Translations under genes and position numbers: made by a program
Shown: positions 1 through 7,992 of the stretch, piece after piece
Layout of the letters: each line of letters starts with the position of its first letter
Numbering within the stretch: position 1 is the first letter of the stretch
NCBI GenBank assembly: GCA_023387695.1
Contig: JAEWHT010000179.1
Span: forward strand, 1-38,715
Length of the DNA: 38,715 nt
Source: Pseudomonadota bacterium
GTDB lineage: Bacteria > Pseudomonadota > Alphaproteobacteria > Rhizobiales > Xanthobacteraceae
Reading direction: 5' to 3'
The notes under the pieces: model-generated
Database searches by the model: none
Seen by the model: only the letters and a program-made list of their open reading frames with translations
What the model was told of the DNA's origin: nothing

Positions 1-566
1 AGATGGAGATCATGGTCGAGCTTCACTCGCTGTGGAACTTGCCGACCGCCAAGCAGATCGCGCGTGCGCTCGAGCCCTACAAACCGACCTGGTATGAAGA
101 CCCGATCCGCATGAACTCGCCGCAGGCGTTGGCTGAATATGCGCGCTCGACCGATGTCTGGGTTTGCGCCAGCGAAACGCTGGGCTCACGCTTCCCCTAC
201 AAGGACATGCTCGACCGCGACGCCATGCATGTCGTCATGGCCGACCTCTGCTGGACCGGCGGCCTCACCGAGGGCCGCAAGATCGCGGCGATGGCCGAGA
301 CCTATCACCGGCCCTTCGCACCGCATGATTGCATCGGCCCGATCGGCTTCATCGCCGCCATCCACATGTCGTTCAGCCAACCGAACACGCTGATCCAGGA
401 ATCCGTGCGCGCCTTCTACAAAGGCTGGTACAATGAACTCGTCACCACGATGCCCGTGATCAAGGACGGTTACGTCTTCCCGATGGAGGGCCCCGGCCTT
501 GGTGTCGACCTCCTGCCCGCCGTCTTCGATCGCTCCGATCTGATCGTGCGCCGCTCCAACGTTTGA
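1..566 (+). CDS. Enolase-superfamily sugar-acid dehydratase (mandelate racemase/muconate lactonizing type), C-terminal part
   Basis: The frame is open from the left edge, so the N-terminal capping domain and the first catalytic residues lie outside the window. The visible 187 residues are the C-terminal half of the TIM barrel. They include WYEDP, which supplies a metal-binding acidic residue, ASETLGSR, which supplies the next metal-ligand Glu, and FAPHDCIGPIG, which carries the barrel-end catalytic His. Family members abstract the proton alpha to a carboxylate; the galactonate and mannonate dehydratases are the closest style by these motifs. The stop is 11 bases before the idnO start, so the three genes very likely form one operon. 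The family assignment is firm; the exact sugar acid is inferred only from the neighbouring idonate/gluconate enzymes. Confidence 0.85.
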   Translation, partial: MEIMVELHSLWNLPTAKQIARALEPYKPTWYEDPIRMNSPQALAEYARSTDVWVCASETLGSRFPYKDMLDRDAMHVVMADLCWTGGLTEGRKIAAMAETYHRPFAPHDCIGPIGFIAAIHMSFSQPNTLIQESVRAFYKGWYNELVTTMPVIKDGYVFPMEGPGLGVDLLPAVFDRSDLIVRRSNV

Positions 567-577
567 GGAATTTTGAG

Positions 578-1345
578 ATGAGCACCGCCCTCTTCGACCT
601 TTCCGGCCGCACCGCGCTCGTGACCGGCTCCTCGCGTGGGCTCGGCCGTGCCATCGCCGAAGGCATGGCCAAGGCCGGCGCCAAAATCATCGTCAATGGC
701 GTTGACCCCAAGCGCGTCGAACAGGCCGTCGCCGAGTTTCGCGCCGCAGGCCATCAGGCTGAAGGCGCCGCGTTCAACGTCACCGACGAGCCCGCGATTG
801 TCGCGGCGTTCAACGACTTCGACAAGAAGGGCATCGCGGTCGACATCGTCGTCAACAATGCCGGCATCCAGCACCGCAAGCCGCTGGTGGAATTCACCAC
901 CGACGAATGGCGCAAGGTGATCGAGACCAATCTCACCAGCGCCTTCGTGATCGGCCGCGAGGCGGCCAAGCGGATGATCCCGCGCAAGCACGGCAAGATC
1001 ATCAATATCGGCTCGCTCGGCAGCGAGCTCGCGCGCCCGACGATCGCCCCCTACACCGCAGCCAAGGGTGGCATCAAGAACCTGACCCGCTCGATGGCGG
1101 TGGAATGGGCCCAGCACGGTATCCAGGCCAACGCCATCGGCCCCGGCTACATGCTGACCGACATGAACGAGGCGCTGGTCAACAACACCGACTTCAACAA
1201 TTGGCTGATGGGCCGCATTCCCTCCAAGCGCTGGGGCAAGCCGGATGAGCTGGTGGGCGCGGCGATCTTCCTGGCGTCGGATGCCTCCACCTATGTCAAC
1301 GGTCAGATCATCTATGTCGATGGCGGCATGATCGCCGCGATGTAA
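578..1345 (+). CDS. idnO: 5-keto-D-gluconate reductase / gluconate 5-dehydrogenase (SDR)
   Basis: A 255-residue classical short-chain dehydrogenase that interconverts 5-ketogluconate and gluconate with NAD(P)H. It has the Rossmann motif TGSSRGLG (16-23), NNAG (93-96), catalytic Ser146, Tyr159 and Lys163, and the C-terminal FVDGG-like YVDGG. The stretches NNAGIQHR, SELARPTIAPY and FVNG-like YVNGQ resemble E. coli IdnO closely. The ATG at 578 is chosen because gaggaa lies just upstream and the protein then starts at the usual distance from the Rossmann motif; a TTG five codons earlier would overlap the upstream stop. It sits between the dehydratase and idnD, and the three together suggest catabolism of idonate or a related hexonate. 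Confidence 0.9.
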   Translation: MSTALFDLSGRTALVTGSSRGLGRAIAEGMAKAGAKIIVNGVDPKRVEQAVAEFRAAGHQAEGAAFNVTDEPAIVAAFNDFDKKGIAVDIVVNNAGIQHRKPLVEFTTDEWRKVIETNLTSAFVIGREAAKRMIPRKHGKIINIGSLGSELARPTIAPYTAAKGGIKNLTRSMAVEWAQHGIQANAIGPGYMLTDMNEALVNNTDFNNWLMGRIPSKRWGKPDELVGAAIFLASDASTYVNGQIIYVDGGMIAAM

Positions 1346-1366
1346 TCGCGAAGAGGGAACGACACC

Positions 1367-2398
1367 ATGCGCGCCGTCGTCATTCACGCTCCGAAGGATC
1401 TGCGGATCGACAACTACCCCGACACGGAGCCCGGCCCGGGCGAAGTCCGCGTCAAGATCGCCAATGGCGGCATCTGCGGTTCCGACCTGCATTATTACCA
1501 TCACGGCGGCTTCGGCGTTGTCCGCATCCAGCAGCCGATGGCGTTGGGTCACGAGATCGCCGGCGTGGTCGCGGCTGTCGGCGACGGCGTCACCGCCGTG
1601 AAGGCCGGCACCCGCGTTGCGGTCAATCCGAGCAAGCCGTGTGGCCAGTGCCTGCATTGCCAGGAAGGCATGCGCAACCAGTGCCTCGACATGCGCTTCC
1701 TCGGCAGCGCGATGCGCTTTCCCCACGTGCAGGGCGGCTTTCGCGAGTTCATCACGGTGGATGCGACGCAGGCCGTGCCGATCTCCGACAAGCTCTCGCT
1801 GGCGGAAGCCGCGGTCGCCGAACCGCTCGCCGTGTGCCTGCACGCCGGCAAGCAGGCCGGCCCCCTCCTCGGCAAGCGCGTGCTGATCACCGGCTGCGGC
1901 CCGATCGGCGCGCTGATGATTCTGGTCTCGCGCTTCGGCGGCGCGTCCGAGATCGTGGTGACTGATGTGGCCGACGCCCCGCTCGCGGTCGCAAAGAAGC
2001 TCGGCGCCACGCACGCTATCAATGTCGCGACCAACGCTACCGCGCTCGATCCCTGGCGCGCAGGCAAGGGCGTGTTCGACACACTGTTCGAAGCTTCGGG
2101 CAATCAGGCAGCGCTGCGCACCGCACTCGACGTGCTTCGGCCCGGCGCGACGCTGGTGCAGCTCGGCCTCGGCGGCGAGATGACACTGCCGATCAACTCC
2201 ATCGTCGCCAAGGAATTGCAGCTCCGCGGCACCTTCCGTTTCGATCCCGAGTTCGAGCTGGCGGTGCGGCTGATGGGCGAAGGCCTGATCGACGTGAAGC
2301 CGCTGATCACTGCGACGATGCCATTCGAGAACGCGGTCGCGGCGTTTGAACTGGCGACCGACCGATCGCAGTCGATGAAGGTGCAGCTGACTTTCTAG
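1367..2398 (+). CDS. idnD: L-idonate 5-dehydrogenase (zinc-dependent MDR family)
   Basis: A 343-residue medium-chain zinc alcohol dehydrogenase that oxidises L-idonate to 5-ketogluconate. Catalytic zinc ligands are Cys37 (GGICGSDLHYY), His62-Glu63 (LGHE) and Glu152 (AEPLAV). The structural-zinc cysteines are 92, 95, 98 and 106 in NPSKPCGQCLHC. The NAD-binding GCGPIG is at 176-181, with an acidic residue at 200 expected to bind the ribose. The segments MRFLGSAMRFPHVQGGF and LRGTFRF match E. coli IdnD well. It lies 21 bases after idnO with agaggga as the likely ribosome site. The stop codon is inside a CTAG shared with the converging gene's stop. Confidence 0.92.
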   Translation: MRAVVIHAPKDLRIDNYPDTEPGPGEVRVKIANGGICGSDLHYYHHGGFGVVRIQQPMALGHEIAGVVAAVGDGVTAVKAGTRVAVNPSKPCGQCLHCQEGMRNQCLDMRFLGSAMRFPHVQGGFREFITVDATQAVPISDKLSLAEAAVAEPLAVCLHAGKQAGPLLGKRVLITGCGPIGALMILVSRFGGASEIVVTDVADAPLAVAKKLGATHAINVATNATALDPWRAGKGVFDTLFEASGNQAALRTALDVLRPGATLVQLGLGGEMTLPINSIVAKELQLRGTFRFDPEFELAVRLMGEGLIDVKPLITATMPFENAVAAFELATDRSQSMKVQLTF

Positions 2399-2829
2399 GG
2401 TTGCGCCAGTGCGGCGATGACCTCGCGGGAGACGAACATCTCGGCCCGCTCCCAGGACTCGTCGTTGTCGCCGCGGAAGGTATAGAGCTTGTCCATCACG
2501 ACCTTCTTGGCGCCGACGTCGATCACCGCGACCTTGGCCCATTGCACCAGCGTGCTGGTCTTCTGGATGCCGCCGATGACCTTGAACGCCGCCCCCTCCT
2601 GCACGGATGGCGCCAGCCGGTAGCGCGCGTCGGCGGCGATGTCCCGCCGGAGCGCGATCATGAACGCCTGCAGCCGCCGCTCATGGGCCGCGCTCTGGTC
2701 GGTGGGCTCTGCCGAGGTGTCGGTATAACTGAAATCGTCGAGCGCAATCGTGGTCTCGGCGGCGACGGCCCGGCCGCTCAGCCCGGCTGCGAGAACAAGA
2801 AAAGACAGCAACGACAGGGTACGGCGCAT
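2395..2829 (-). CDS. Small secreted protein, DUF2380/DUF3280-like
   Basis: A 144-residue protein with an N-terminal signal peptide (about residues 1-26, ending VAA). The body contains ALDDFSYTDTS, then ETxxDxxAHERRLQAF-like helical sequence, and ends with VMDKLYTFRGDNDESWERAEMFVSREV. I recall this pattern from alphaproteobacterial proteins called DUF2380 or DUF3280, whose function is unknown. The ATG at 2829 is preferred because tgagg lies about 7 bases upstream and the signal peptide then starts correctly; a longer frame to 2922 would add a non-signal extension. It is divergent from the kinase gene at 3017. I believe similar proteins sit next to MoxXY-type two-component pairs, so it may be a partner or target. 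That link is an inference. Confidence 0.75.
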   Translation of the reverse strand: MRRTLSLLSFLVLAAGLSGRAVAAETTIALDDFSYTDTSAEPTDQSAAHERRLQAFMIALRRDIAADARYRLAPSVQEGAAFKVIGGIQKTSTLVQWAKVAVIDVGAKKVVMDKLYTFRGDNDESWERAEMFVSREVIAALAQP

Positions 2830-3016
2830 CGCGGGCCTCACATGACGGGAAAGCCGCACGCTAGCCAGGCGCGTCAATCGCCGCAGCCGTGGCCATCCCG
2901 GCCAGCACCGGGAAAATTTCACGACGTTGCACCGCGGTAAGGCTGCCGCTTTGCGCCGCCAGCGTTCTGCCCTTTAATGCCGGGGCGACACTTCCGTTCG
3001 CGCCAGGTGCCCGCCG

Positions 3017-4402
3017 ATGTGGAACCGCCCGAGATTCGATCTCAAGGTCCGCCTGACCTTGCGCGTGGCCGCCATATCGGCTGCCTGCTTCGCCGCGATT
3101 TCAGCCTATTTCCTCATCACCGCCGACCGCGCGGCCCATGCGCGCATCGACGGGATCGCCGCCATCGTCGCGAAGACGCTGGAGCTGCAACAGGGCAAGG
3201 TGCTGTGGACGGCAAGCCCCCGCTCGGACTTTCCCAATCTCGACCCCGTCTCGGCCTATGTGATGACGCCCGGCCTGTGCCTGGCCTTCCGTGGCACGAC
3301 CGGCGAGATGCTCCAGCGCTTCTGCAGCGGCGCGCCGATCCCTGAGGACCCGCCACCGCAAATCTTCACCGCGTTCTACCACGGCCTGTTCGACCCCGGC
3401 CGCGAGGCCGCCCGGCCCGTGATCCTGCGCGGGACCAAGCTCGGCGACGCCGTGGTCTCCGTCGATCCGGCCGTGCAGACGGCGGAGGCCTGGCACGAGG
3501 CCGGCCGCCTGATGCTGGCTCTTGCGATCGCGCTGCCGCTGCTGTGCGTCCTGGTCTATGCCGCGCTGGCCCGCGCGCTGCGCCCGACACGCATGATCAG
3601 CACGGGCCTGGAGCGAATTGCCGCTGGCGATCTCACCGCACGACTACCACCGTTCGATCTCGCCGAACTGACCGCGCTGCGCGACGTCTTCAACCATCTC
3701 GCCGAAAGCCTCGACACCGCGCTGGCAGAGCGCGCCGAACTGACGCGAAAGCTGATCGCGCTCCAGGACGAAGAGCGCCGCCATCTCGCGCGCGAGCTGC
3801 ACGACGAGTTCGGCCAGTCGCTGGCTGCGATCCGCGCACTCGCCGCCTCTGCCCGCCAGACTGCTGCGCAGGATTGCCCATCCCTGCTCGGCGAATGCGA
3901 CGGCATTGCACGCACCGCGACCGGCATGATGGAGACGCTGCGCGGCGCGCTGTTCCGCTTGCGGCCGCCTGATGTCGAGGAGCTCGGCCTCGTCGCCAGT
4001 CTCGAAGGCCTCGTCGCGGGCTGGAACGGACGCAGCCGCGGCGAGACCCGCTTTGCCATTCGCTTCGACGGCACGTTCGAGACCCTACCGGCCACGATCA
4101 GCGCCAATCTCTATCGCATCGTGCAGGAGGCCCTCACCAACGCCGCCAAGCACGCGGGCGCTACGAAAGTGAACCTCGAGCTCACGATGCATGAAGACGA
4201 GATCGCACTCGCGATCGACGATGACGGACGCTCGACCGATCCCGCCGCCAAATCCGGCATGGGCCTGCTCGGCATGCGCGAGCGGGTCGCGGCGCTACGC
4301 GGCCGGCTGAGCTTTGAAGCTGGCCCGTCCGGTGGCTCCGCGCTGCGCGTCATCATTCCACTCGCAGCCGCCACGCCGCAATCGCTGGAGCACGCGGCAT
4401 GA
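3017..4402 (+). CDS. NarL-type sensor histidine kinase (HAMP, HisKA_3, HATPase)
   Basis: A 461-residue membrane kinase. Transmembrane helices lie at about 12-35 and 163-185 and bracket a periplasmic sensing region of about 125 residues. A HAMP linker follows (186-238), then the HisKA_3 dimerisation helix with phospho-acceptor His262 in ARELHDEFGQSLA, then the ATPase domain with Asn375 (QEALTNAAKHA), a DDDG box (401-404) and GMGLLGM (414-420). The architecture matches the UhpB/NarX/MoxY group. The periplasmic part has two cysteines (near 88 and 103) and no recognised ligand domain. The stop overlaps the response-regulator start by 4 bases (ATGA), indicating translational coupling. The signal sensed is unknown; MoxY-like is only a similarity of layout. 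Confidence 0.92.
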   Translation: MWNRPRFDLKVRLTLRVAAISAACFAAISAYFLITADRAAHARIDGIAAIVAKTLELQQGKVLWTASPRSDFPNLDPVSAYVMTPGLCLAFRGTTGEMLQRFCSGAPIPEDPPPQIFTAFYHGLFDPGREAARPVILRGTKLGDAVVSVDPAVQTAEAWHEAGRLMLALAIALPLLCVLVYAALARALRPTRMISTGLERIAAGDLTARLPPFDLAELTALRDVFNHLAESLDTALAERAELTRKLIALQDEERRHLARELHDEFGQSLAAIRALAASARQTAAQDCPSLLGECDGIARTATGMMETLRGALFRLRPPDVEELGLVASLEGLVAGWNGRSRGETRFAIRFDGTFETLPATISANLYRIVQEALTNAAKHAGATKVNLELTMHEDEIALAIDDDGRSTDPAAKSGMGLLGMRERVAALRGRLSFEAGPSGGSALRVIIPLAAATPQSLEHAA

Positions 4403-5052
4403 CCGCAACGATCCTCCTGGTCGACGACCATTCAGTGGTTCGCGAAGGCTATCGCTCTGTGCTCGAAAAGCAGCCGGGCCTGCGCGTCATCGCCGAAGCC
4501 GGCGACGGCGCGGAGGCCTATCGGCTGTTCAAGTCGGAGACGCCCGATCTCGTCATCATGGATCTCAGCATGCCCGGCATTGGCGGCGTCGAGGCCGTCA
4601 GGCGCATCCGGCAATGGGACAAGGCGGCAAAGATCCTGGTCTTCACGATGCATGAAAATGCAGGTTTTGCCGTGCAGGCGATCCGCGCCGGCGCGAGAGG
4701 CTATGTCACCAAGACCAGCCCGCCAGAGACGCTGGTGCGCGCGGTGATGGATGTGCTCGCCGGCAAGATCGCGATCAGCCCAGATATCGACCACGAGCTG
4801 GCGCTGAGCCGGATCAGTGGCGAAAGCTCGGCCGCCGATGTGCTGACGCCACGCGAGTTCGAAGTGCTGAGGCTGCTGCTCGCCGAGAACACGACCGACG
4901 AAATCGCCGAGACGCTTCACGTCAGCCCGAAGACGGTGGCGAATTTGCACTCGCTGATCAAGGACAAGCTCGGCGTCGACTCCGACATCGAGCTGGTCCG
5001 GCTCGCGCTGCGCCAGGGAATTTTGACGCAGCTCGATCTCGGCGATGCCTGA
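4399..5052 (+). CDS. NarL/FixJ-type response regulator
   Basis: A 217-residue cytoplasmic regulator, phosphorylated by the kinase encoded just upstream. The receiver domain (1-120) has the acidic pair at Asp9-Asp10, phospho-acceptor Asp55 in VIMDLSMPG, Thr83 and Lys105. The C-terminal LuxR-type helix-turn-helix spans about 147-210 and begins LTPREFEVLRLLL, with the recognition helix in VSPKTVANLHSLIKDKLG. Its start overlaps the kinase stop by 4 bases. The convergent hydrolase gene ends 10 bases further on. Target promoters are not evident; the divergent promoter between 2829 and 3017 is the natural first candidate. Confidence 0.94.
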   Translation: MTATILLVDDHSVVREGYRSVLEKQPGLRVIAEAGDGAEAYRLFKSETPDLVIMDLSMPGIGGVEAVRRIRQWDKAAKILVFTMHENAGFAVQAIRAGARGYVTKTSPPETLVRAVMDVLAGKIAISPDIDHELALSRISGESSAADVLTPREFEVLRLLLAENTTDEIAETLHVSPKTVANLHSLIKDKLGVDSDIELVRLALRQGILTQLDLGDA

Positions 5053-5061
5053 ACGTCTGCA

Positions 5062-6024
5062 TTACGGCGCGAGCTTCGCGCCATCCGGTGCGAATGCCTC
5101 GACCGTGTCGCCGATTTTGAACGACATCATGTCGCGTCCCACCACCAGCGGTCCGTTGTAGGCGGTACGCGTACGATCGATCAGCGGCTCCTCAGGAATA
5201 TCAGGCCCCGGCTTCACCGTGCCGAATACGATATGGGAATAGACCGCGAGCTTTGGCTTGGCCGAGGCAAAGATGTGGCCTGCTTCCTCGGGCGAGGTGT
5301 GGTGAGCCTGGATATCCTTGTAAACGGGGTTCCTGACCAGCAACTCCGGCTCGATCACCGCGACTTCGTGGATCAGCAGGTCTGCCCCCGTAGCTGCTTT
5401 GGCGATCCGCTCGTCATATTTGGTGTCACCGGAGAGCACGACCTTGTGGCCGTCATACTCGATGACGTAACCGAACGCCGGCTTGATCTTCTCGCCGTGA
5501 TTGACCTCGATCGCGGTCACCTTGACGCCGTTGTTGTCGTAGACCAGTCCCGGCTCGATATCCTTGGCCGCGAACTCGACCGCCTTGGGATCGAGATGTT
5601 CGTCGTCGATGCGAATGCGGATGTCGTCGGCAAACGCTTTCGTCAGGTTCTCCGTCATCGCGACGGTACCCTTCGGCCCGAACAGCTTCATCGGCCCCTT
5701 GCGCGAAGCCCAGGGCGTGGCGAGCCAGCCGGTCAGCCACATGTCGGGAAGACCGACGATGTGGTCGGAATGCAGATGTGTGAGGAAGCTGGCGGTAACC
5801 GCGCCGAGCGGGATCTTCAGCTTGTAGAGCTGCATGGTCGAGCCGCGGCCGAGATCGAACAGCAGCTTCTCGCTCCCCGCCTCCACCAGCGTCGAGGCGC
5901 TGAAGCTGGTCGGCCGCGGTGTCGGCACGCCGGTGCCGAGCAACGTCACCTTGATCGGTTCAGCCGAGGCGGCCGTGCTGAATGCGAGCAGCACAAGGCC
6001 TGCCCTCAGGAGGGTTCTCAACAT
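5062..6024 (-). CDS. Exported metallo-beta-lactamase-fold hydrolase
   Basis: A 320-residue protein with a signal peptide (residues 1-21, ending ASA). It has the dinuclear-zinc motif HLHSDH (83-88). Further likely metal ligands are His in VNHGEK, Asp in LSGDTKYD and the late SHIVFG histidine. The layout, with LGTGVPTPRPTSFSAST near the N-terminus, is that of the RNase Z/arylsulfatase-like branch of the fold and not of true beta-lactamases. A periplasmic phosphodiesterase, lactonase or sulfatase role is possible. The start has a strong site, aaggaaagga, ending 4 bases upstream. It is transcribed away from the dioxygenase island and converges on the response regulator. Fold certain, substrate unknown. 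Confidence 0.88.
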   Translation of the reverse strand: MLRTLLRAGLVLLAFSTAASAEPIKVTLLGTGVPTPRPTSFSASTLVEAGSEKLLFDLGRGSTMQLYKLKIPLGAVTASFLTHLHSDHIVGLPDMWLTGWLATPWASRKGPMKLFGPKGTVAMTENLTKAFADDIRIRIDDEHLDPKAVEFAAKDIEPGLVYDNNGVKVTAIEVNHGEKIKPAFGYVIEYDGHKVVLSGDTKYDERIAKAATGADLLIHEVAVIEPELLVRNPVYKDIQAHHTSPEEAGHIFASAKPKLAVYSHIVFGTVKPGPDIPEEPLIDRTRTAYNGPLVVGRDMMSFKIGDTVEAFAPDGAKLAP

Positions 6025-6069
6025 GACGTCCTTTCCTTGGGGGTTATCTTATTGCCGCGTGGCCGCGGA

Positions 6070-7053
6070 TCATTCGCGCGCAACGACGGAGTCGAGCCAC
6101 GCGCAGTTCAGTGGCGGCACGCGCGGATCGGCGACGCGCACGCCGCGCGCCGCTGCATCGAGCCGCATGTCGCGCAAGCGCTTGCGCTGCTCCTCCGGCA
6201 TGTGGAGACGCTCGTGGCCCCACAGTGATGGGCCGTCGAAGGTCTCATGCGGCTGCCAGGTCTCTGGATCGATGATCCGTCCGCCCCAGCCATATTCGAT
6301 GAAGAAGCCGGACGGCGTGTTCACATAGAACGACGTCATGTGGTCGTTGGTGTGCCTGCCGAGCGTATAGGCGATGCGGTCGTCGTCCATCTGTGCCAGA
6401 TCATAGCCCTGCCCGACATCATCGAGGCTGCCGAGCTCGACCATGAAATGATGCAGCGCCTTGCGGCCGGAGCCAACCATCGCAAAGGAGTGGTGGCGGC
6501 CGTTGACGTGAAAGAAATAGAGCCCATACGGCTTCAGCCCGAAATCGGAAACGTGGAAGCCGAGCACGTCGCGATAGAACGGCAGCAGCGGCTCGACATC
6601 CTCGACGTTCATCACGACGTGCCCCATGCCGAGCGCGCCGGTGCGAAAGCCCGAGATCGGGCGGCCCGGCTTGAAAGGTTCGCTCGCGAGCTCCGGCTTG
6701 CAGAACGCTTCCAGCCGGTTGCCGGCGGGATCCGCGAACGTGATGAGCTCGGCGACATGCCGCTCGTCGGCAAGCGCACGCGCGCCGCGCGCGACCTTTA
6801 CACCGTGGCTCTCCAGTCGCCCCGCGAGCTGATCCAGCTCGGCAGTCGATGGAACTTCCCAACCCATCACTGCAAGCCCGGCATCGCTGCTGCCATCGAC
6901 GATCAGGCGCTGCTTGCGATCGTCCATGCGGAACGCGCGCATCTTGCCGCCGCGATCGACCTGCTGCATGCCGAGCAGCCCGGTTGCCATCTGGCCCCAC
7001 TGGTCAAGCTGCGACGAATTGATACCGATATAGCCGAGCGCGGTGATTTCCAT
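6070..7053 (-). CDS. Extradiol ring-cleavage dioxygenase, BphC-like (VOC superfamily)
   Basis: A 327-residue two-domain vicinal-oxygen-chelate enzyme expected to cleave a catechol next to its hydroxyls (meta cleavage) using Fe(II). The catalytic C-terminal domain has the full facial triad: His145 (GMGHVV), His201 or 202 (LHHFMVEL) and Glu253 (FFIEYGWGG). It also has the second-shell His188, His238 and Tyr243 expected from BphC. It is about 30 residues longer than standard BphC because of a C-terminal tail after QPHETFDGPSLWGHERL. The start has ggaagga 5 bases upstream. It is divergent from the IclR regulator at 7201, a common arrangement for a regulator and its first target. The true catechol substrate cannot be read from the sequence. 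Confidence 0.88.
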   Translation of the reverse strand: MEITALGYIGINSSQLDQWGQMATGLLGMQQVDRGGKMRAFRMDDRKQRLIVDGSSDAGLAVMGWEVPSTAELDQLAGRLESHGVKVARGARALADERHVAELITFADPAGNRLEAFCKPELASEPFKPGRPISGFRTGALGMGHVVMNVEDVEPLLPFYRDVLGFHVSDFGLKPYGLYFFHVNGRHHSFAMVGSGRKALHHFMVELGSLDDVGQGYDLAQMDDDRIAYTLGRHTNDHMTSFYVNTPSGFFIEYGWGGRIIDPETWQPHETFDGPSLWGHERLHMPEEQRKRLRDMRLDAAARGVRVADPRVPPLNCAWLDSVVARE

Positions 7054-7200
7054 CGAATTCCTTCCGAGAGCATCGTATTCGCCGCAGTGCGACGAACTTG
7101 ATACCGGCCGCGCGCACTCTTACGGTGGCGTCCCGCAATCGCTTCGCGTTCGCAAAGACGATAATAGCGAGACCGTCGGCCACAAGGGAGGAAATACGAA

Positions 7201-7992
7201 GTGTCCAAGGAGCGGACGCGGAACGGCCAGCCGCGGCAATCGGAGGGCGTCCGCGCCTTCAAGCGCGGGCTGGACGTACTGCAGGAGGTCAACCGCTCCG
7301 GCGGCATCCGCGCCGGCGACGTCGCCCGCGCGCTCGACCTGCCCCGTCCCACTGTCTATCGCCTGCTCGAAACGCTGGAGGAACTCGGCTACGTCGCCCG
7401 CAGCGCCAGCGACGACCGTTTTCGCGTCACCCGGCTCGCCCTGAGTCTCGGCGACGGCTACGACCCCGGCGTGGTGATCTGCCAGGCGGCCGCGCCTTAT
7501 CTCGCCGAGCTCAGCAAGACCCTGGTCTGGCCGGTCGATCTCTCGACTTATGAGAACGCAGCCATGGTGGTGCAAGAGACCACCCATTCACGCAGCCCGC
7601 TCTCGATCGACCGCGGCATGATCGGCAAGCGCCTGCCGATGCTGCGGACCTCCGCGGGCCGCGCCTATCTCGCCGCCTGCCCGGCGCGCGAACGCGACCT
7701 CATCGTCAGCCATCTGCGCCGGATCGACGAGGCCGACGACCGTCCGTTCCTCGACCAGGTCCGCCTCGACCAGATGATCGCCGAGACCGCCGCGCGCGGC
7801 TACGCGATCCGCAGCGAGGGCGAATACAATCCGAAGACGGCGTCGATCGCCGTCCCGATCGTGCGCAACGGCGCTGTCTATGGCTGCATCTCCATCATCT
7901 GGATCCGCTCGGCGCTGGGGATCGAGGAAGCGATGACGCAATTCGTAGGCCCGTTGCGCGATACGGCCGAAGCGATCCCGGTCAGCCCCTAG
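7201..7992 (+). CDS. IclR-family transcriptional regulator
   Basis: A 263-residue regulator starting with GTG, preceded by aagggagga at 7185-7193. The N-terminal winged helix spans about 17-75 (FKRGLDVLQEV, then AGDVARALDLPRPTVYRLLETLEELGYV, which contains the helix-turn-helix). The C-terminal IclR effector domain covers about 90-260 and includes the typical RTSAGRAYLAACP and AIRSEGEYNPKTASIAVPI segments. It resembles MhpR-type activators of phenylpropionate genes. It lies inside the aromatic island, divergent from the extradiol dioxygenase and converging on the P450, with the two stop codons sharing a CTAG at 7989-7992. It probably controls the island. The paired palindromes at 10443-10486 are a candidate site but the link is unproven. 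Confidence 0.92.
   Translation: MSKERTRNGQPRQSEGVRAFKRGLDVLQEVNRSGGIRAGDVARALDLPRPTVYRLLETLEELGYVARSASDDRFRVTRLALSLGDGYDPGVVICQAAAPYLAELSKTLVWPVDLSTYENAAMVVQETTHSRSPLSIDRGMIGKRLPMLRTSAGRAYLAACPARERDLIVSHLRRIDEADDRPFLDQVRLDQMIAETAARGYAIRSEGEYNPKTASIAVPIVRNGAVYGCISIIWIRSALGIEEAMTQFVGPLRDTAEAIPVSP

Noticed and set aside
470..2542. Long open frame on the minus strand opposite the idnO/idnD operon
   Set aside because: It is the antisense shadow of three well-supported genes, has no domain content and runs through a real convergent gene. High GC in third codon positions creates such frames.
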